Assembly (NCBI GenBank): GCA_035303945.1
Contig: DATGQZ010000023.1
Coordinates: 44,919 to 108,918 of the forward strand
Direction: 5' to 3'
Origin: DATGMS01 sp035303945
GTDB lineage: Bacteria; Bacteroidota; Bacteroidia; Cytophagales; Cyclobacteriaceae
Length of the DNA stretch: 64,000 nt
Part shown: one piece after another, positions 61,193-64,000 of the stretch
Numbering within the stretch: the stretch's first letter is position 1
Layout of the letters: each line of letters opens with the position of its first letter
Made by a program: the position numbers and the translations under genes
The notes under the pieces: generated by a model
Databases searched by the model: none
What the model was told of the DNA's origin: nothing
What the model saw: only the letters and a program-made list of their open reading frames with translations

Positions 61193-61288
61193 AGGGAATA
61201 AGTTGGGCAATGAAATATCTTGTTTAATTTGCCTAACACCACAAGAATGGAAGAATAATTCGATACAACATCAAACCTAAATAGCACC

Positions 61289-61713
61289 ATGAAAAACGTT
61301 TATTTACAATCCTCTCCCTACTTGTTCTAACAGGATGCGCCGAGGAGCAGGAGTGTTGCCGAGCCCTGCCTACTCATTCTTACGATGTAGCTGTAATTGA
61401 CGCCAATGTTGGGGACCTGCTGGATCCCAACACACCTGGTGCCATCAATCCCCATGGTATCCGCCTCTTTTCGGCTGGAAGGGAATAAGAAAATAGCAGT
61501 AGCGCTCAAAGGTGGGAAAGCACTTGATAGCCCCAACGCGTGATGCCTTATGAGGAAGGTGGAAGGCGATTGGCAAGGCTGTTCTTCGATTATCCGGGCT
61601 TGGCAGATGAGTTTGTCGGGATCATCCAATGGGACAGCGATAATCAGGACACCCTGGTACATCAATTCAATCAAGCGGGTAAGGAAAAGCACCTTGTCCG
61701 CATCCTATCATGA
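61289..61713 (+). pseudogene. lipoprotein gene with multiple frameshifts
   Basis: A start at 61289 goes out of frame after three codons. In another frame the sequence continues LFTILSLLVLTGCAEEQE, a typical lipoprotein signal with the lipobox Cys. It then reads DLLDPNTPGAINPHGIRLFS and stops. A third frame shows GWKGNKKIAVALKGGKALDSP, and a fourth YEEGGRRLARLFFDYPGLAD to TGA at 61711-61713. Joining these gives a lipoprotein of about 140 residues of unknown function. Three to four shifts within 420 bp mean a decayed gene. Confidence 0.65.
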
Positions 61714-62229
61714 TGGCCAAACATTATGGGAGCTGGGAGATTCACCTGTCCCTTTTATCACGTTTGCAAAATAAAATAACCAGCCCCGTCAAATACGGGG
61801 CTGGTATGTTACGCTAATAACTTTTCTCCTGCTTTATAAGCCACATGAACATGTGATCGCAGTGTGTCAATACGCTGATATCTTTATCATTATAGCGGAA
61901 ATCGCTTAGGGCATACCATACGGTGACAGGCGTAAAATATTTTTCTGATGATTATGGATAATTCAAAAAAAAAAATTGGATAATTGCTACGTCTATCTCC
62001 TTTTTTGATAACGGCACAATAGGTAAAAACTGTTAAAAGCCCTGACTCATCAAGAGGCATTTTTAAAAGCTTTTTAAATAAGCCGCCAATGAAAAAGCTG
62101 ATAAATAACAGCCCGTTTCATTCCTGGAAAAAAGCCGCATTCCAATGGATGCCCAGCTTCTTTTTTTAGACGAATGAACGCCGGACAAATTCTTTTTAAT
62201 AAACAAAAACAGTAACTCAAAAACACACA
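61714..62229. other. 516-bp region without a confident gene
   Basis: Holds a hairpin at 61779-61805 and AT-rich sequence with a run of A (about 61966-61975). An unsupported 26-codon frame runs from ATG at 62089 to TAG at 62169, rich in Lys, Phe and Trp. It probably carries the promoter of the next two genes, but no good TAnnTTTG pair was seen. Confidence 0.4.
61779..61805. terminator. hairpin ACCAGCCCC-type after the decayed lipoprotein gene
   Basis: An 11-bp perfect stem, ACCAGCCCCGT (61779-61789) with 61795-61805, and a 5-nt loop. Shares nine stem bases with the hairpin at 63718-63751. Confidence 0.6.
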
Positions 62230-62919
62230 ATGAAAAACAAGCTGCTTGTCCCCCTGCTGCTGGGGGCTGTCCTTAATGGACTATGTTTTACGCTGGCTTC
62301 GGCCCAGGAGCAAGACTCCGTCAAGCACCTCCGCTGGGAGCTGGGCGTGGATCTCCTGCCCCTATTCGAAAAAAGTGATTTTCCCGATTATTCCCTCTTT
62401 GGCCGGTACCTGCTCAATCCGGGAAAAGACAAAAACACTTTTCTCCGGATCCGGGTGGGCTATGGCTTGGAAAGCTATCTGGATACCGCCAACCACGGAA
62501 CATCCAAGGACCATACCTGGAATAAGCAAAGCTATTCGTTTGCAGTAGGTGTCCAGCGCGATATCTCTGTAAGCCACCGAACAAGGGTCTACGTTGGGGG
62601 CGATATGTCGTTCGTCCGATCCAAAGACAATAAAGAATGGGATAATGCAGACGGCGTAATAGGCTATGAAGTGGTCCGGAGCAACAGTACCACCATGGAC
62701 GGATTTGCCGGCATCAGCTACGAGGCTGGCGGCATGCTGTCTTTGTCCCTTGAGTCTTCCCTGTACCTGGGACTGTATGGCGCTAAACAGAAAGCCGACG
62801 TCTATCGGTATAACCCTTCCGGGGAGCTTTTCCACAGAAAGGTAGCCGATGATAAAAGCCAAAGGCTCATTTCCGGCGTCCGTCCCTTTCACCAGCTGAT
62901 GATCACTTATAAGTTTTAG
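62230..62919 (+). CDS. exported small beta-barrel-like protein, paralog 1
   Basis: 229 residues with a signal peptide (cleavage near ASAQEQ). The mature part alternates amphipathic strands: RWELGVDLLPLFEK, SLFGRYLLNPGKDKNTFLRIRVGYGLESYL, VGVQRDISVSHRTRVYVGGDMSF, DGFAGISYEAGGMLSLSLESSLYLGLYG. It ends FHQLMITYKF, a terminal aromatic as in outer-membrane barrels. The following gene encodes a clear paralog, 2 nt away. An outer-membrane location is inferred; function unknown. Confidence 0.78.
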   Translation: MKNKLLVPLLLGAVLNGLCFTLASAQEQDSVKHLRWELGVDLLPLFEKSDFPDYSLFGRYLLNPGKDKNTFLRIRVGYGLESYLDTANHGTSKDHTWNKQSYSFAVGVQRDISVSHRTRVYVGGDMSFVRSKDNKEWDNADGVIGYEVVRSNSTTMDGFAGISYEAGGMLSLSLESSLYLGLYGAKQKADVYRYNPSGELFHRKVADDKSQRLISGVRPFHQLMITYKF

Positions 62920-62921
62920 CC

Positions 62922-63581
62922 ATGAGAAATCAACTCCTTTTTATTTGTTTCCTAACCGGACTACTGGTAGCGGGTAAGGTAACTGCGCAGGAGCAGGACA
63001 GCGTGGAAGTATATCGTTGGGGAATAGGACTGGATGCACTATCGTTGGTGGACAAGAACAGCTATCCTGATTATTCGGTCTTTGGCCGTTACCTGCTTAA
63101 CCCCAATGCCGAAAAGAGCACCTTTCTAAGGTTTCGCCTGGGCTATGGTTATGAAGCCCTCCTTGACACGGCGTCATCGGGAATTTCGCTTGACCACAGC
63201 TCAAGCTTATTGCGGTATGCACTGGCGCTGGGAGTCCAACGGGATCTTGTGATCAAAGGAAAGTCAAGCCTTTATACCGGAGCGGAGCTCTCTTTTCATG
63301 ACTTCAGATACAAAAGGGATTGGGATATCACCGATCACACTGGCTTTGAGAATACCTACCAACAAAGGCTGAGCCTTTATGGGCTGCTGGGATATAATTT
63401 TAAGCTCACTGGGCGGTTAAACCTCTCGCTGGAGACTTCGGTGTCCGTCCATTATAAGAAATATCATTTGGACGAAGATGTGTTTTTTGAATCCGGCGGA
63501 CGGATAGGAGAAAACTGGAGTGAGATCATCCAATCCCGTTTCAATCCTTTCCACCAGTTACTAATCATTTATAACTTTTAA
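62922..63581 (+). CDS. exported small beta-barrel-like protein, paralog 2
   Basis: 219 residues, signal peptide cleaved near VTAQEQDSV. It shares with its upstream neighbour FGRYLLNPN, TFLRFRLGYGYEALLDTA, LGVQRDL, LNLSLETS and the terminal FNPFHQLLIIYNF. The two arose by tandem duplication and have diverged most in the loop regions (middle and residues 130-200). Such loops in barrels are often surface exposed. Function unknown. It lies 2 nt after its paralog and 11 nt before a very short exported peptide gene. Confidence 0.78.
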   Translation: MRNQLLFICFLTGLLVAGKVTAQEQDSVEVYRWGIGLDALSLVDKNSYPDYSVFGRYLLNPNAEKSTFLRFRLGYGYEALLDTASSGISLDHSSSLLRYALALGVQRDLVIKGKSSLYTGAELSFHDFRYKRDWDITDHTGFENTYQQRLSLYGLLGYNFKLTGRLNLSLETSVSVHYKKYHLDEDVFFESGGRIGENWSEIIQSRFNPFHQLLIIYNF

Positions 63582-63592
63582 AGCAAAATATC

Positions 63593-63700
63593 ATGAAGAA
63601 ACTGTTTATTACGTCATTACTGCTATTAATTGCCCATTACGGATTTGGCCAAACTGTCCAAAACCATGCTCCCTCGGGGATCCAACTGCCCCCTTATTGA
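63593..63700 (+). CDS. 35-residue exported peptide or truncated gene
   Basis: ATG at 63593 and TGA at 63698-63700 bound a frame with a textbook signal peptide (KKLFITSLLLLIAHYGFGQ) and only about 15 mature residues, TVQNHAPSGIQLPPY. It follows the second barrel-like gene by 11 nt and precedes a strong terminator by 17 nt. It is thus placed as a real third gene, but it may instead be the surviving start of a longer lost gene. No family can be assigned to so short a sequence. Confidence 0.45.
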   Translation: MKKLFITSLLLLIAHYGFGQTVQNHAPSGIQLPPY

Positions 63701-63717
63701 CCTTGTAAAGAAACAAA

Positions 63718-63751
63718 AAACCAGCCCCTTAGCTAATAAAGGGGCTGGTTT
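63718..63751. terminator. terminator between the peptide gene and the aconitase gene
   Basis: AAACCAGCCCCTT (63718-63730) pairs perfectly with 63739-63751 around an 8-nt loop. On the minus strand it is followed by a T-rich run, so it serves at least the aconitase transcript. Confidence 0.82.
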
Positions 63752-63781
63752 CTTATAGATTATAGAAAAAAACAACAATTT

Positions 63782-64000
63782 TTAATCCTGCTTTAAAAAC
63801 TGCCTTAATACGTAATTCAAAATCCCGCCGTGACGGTAATATTCTACCTCTATGGCAGAATCAAGTCGGGCTGTCACTTCAAAGCTAATCACCGCCCCAT
63901 CTTCTTTGACGGCTTCGACCTGTAGCCTTTTCAAAGGGTGAAGCCCTTCCGAGATGCCCTTGATGCTAATAGTTTCGGTGCCGGTCAATCCTAAGCTTTC
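63782..64000 (-). CDS. aconitate hydratase, 3' end (partial)
   Basis: The last 72 codons of a gene continuing beyond the window. The residues LGLTGTETISIKG, SFEVTARLDSAIEVEYYRHGG and ILNYVLRQFL match the C-terminal swivel domain of AcnA/IRP-type aconitases, which interconvert citrate and isocitrate. The iron-sulfur cysteines lie upstream, outside the window. The A-type is favoured over AcnB by the terminal HGGILNYVLRQ block. Confidence 0.85.
   Translation of the reverse strand, partial: ESLGLTGTETISIKGISEGLHPLKRLQVEAVKEDGAVISFEVTARLDSAIEVEYYRHGGILNYVLRQFLKQD

Noticed and set aside
62089..62169. 26-codon frame in the region before the barrel-like genes
   Set aside because: Too short, no signal peptide, no ribosome binding site; likely chance.
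62362..62892. 176-codon minus-strand frame opposite the first barrel-like gene
   Set aside because: The plus frame has a signal peptide and a paralog next door, so the minus frame is a shadow.
1..64000. tRNA genes, transposases or phage genes
   Set aside because: No cloverleaf-like sequence, TTCGANTC-type arm, DDE transposase or integrase motif was recognised in the gaps or genes.

Overview
The window reads as a free-living Bacteroidota chromosome, most likely Cytophagales of Cyclobacteriaceae type (inference). The evidence is a SusC/SusD pair, a BlaI/M56 pair, apiosidase-like DUF4038 enzymes, a conserved parA-parB-DUF5683-dapB-lepB block, frequent TAATG gene overlaps, few Shine-Dalgarno sites, and repeated Bacteroidota-type promoters (TAnnTTTG at -7, a TTG-containing box 18 nt upstream). 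No transposase, integrase, CRISPR array or tRNA was seen. Most of it is housekeeping DNA with small decayed islands.

Layout. 1-1120: a broken alpha/beta-hydrolase remnant, then proC. 1155-11907 (minus): a co-directional biosynthetic block trpE-G-D-C-F-B-A, a DAHP synthase, then hisH-A-F-IE. It is preceded by a 25-residue leader peptide with three consecutive Trp codons, a possible antiterminator and a strong terminator, so it appears to be controlled by ribosome-mediated attenuation. 11974-14346: small lipoprotein, SRP RNA, transaldolase-like gene, ftsE. 14347-20104: SusC/SusD system behind a 617-bp upstream region. 20188-24603 (minus): M56 peptidase and BlaI repressor with a 36-bp operator, a TPR protein, CCA-adding enzyme and an unknown. 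24801-33228 (plus): pyrG, yidC, UPF0173 hydrolase, parA, parB, DUF5683, dapB, lepB.

33290-41518: ung, apaG, a methyltransferase, a coiled-coil membrane protein, rpsF-rpsR-rplI, two secreted DUF4038 glycosidase-like enzymes and a hemolysin III family protein. 41735-48253: O-acetyltransferase, an unknown, ilvA, glyoxalase-like, tandem Usp, nhaA and an AraC-type regulator. 48348-53470 (minus): D-galactonate catabolism, dgoK-dgoA-dgoD with a GntP permease and a Gfo/Idh/MocA oxidoreductase. 53695-56150 (minus): glycerate kinase and an AGCS Na+/amino acid symporter. 56393-59338: proB and proA split by a frameshifted ParD/ParE-like toxin-antitoxin remnant. 59509-64000: pgi, a decayed lipoprotein gene, two tandem paralogous small beta-barrel-like proteins, a 35-residue exported peptide and the 3' end of an aconitase gene.

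The strongest second-look item is the trp attenuator heading a combined trp-aro-his unit. Others are the decayed toxin-antitoxin module inside the proline locus, the BlaI operator paired with a TonB-tailed M56 protein, and the paralog/exported-peptide cluster bracketed by two nearly identical terminators.
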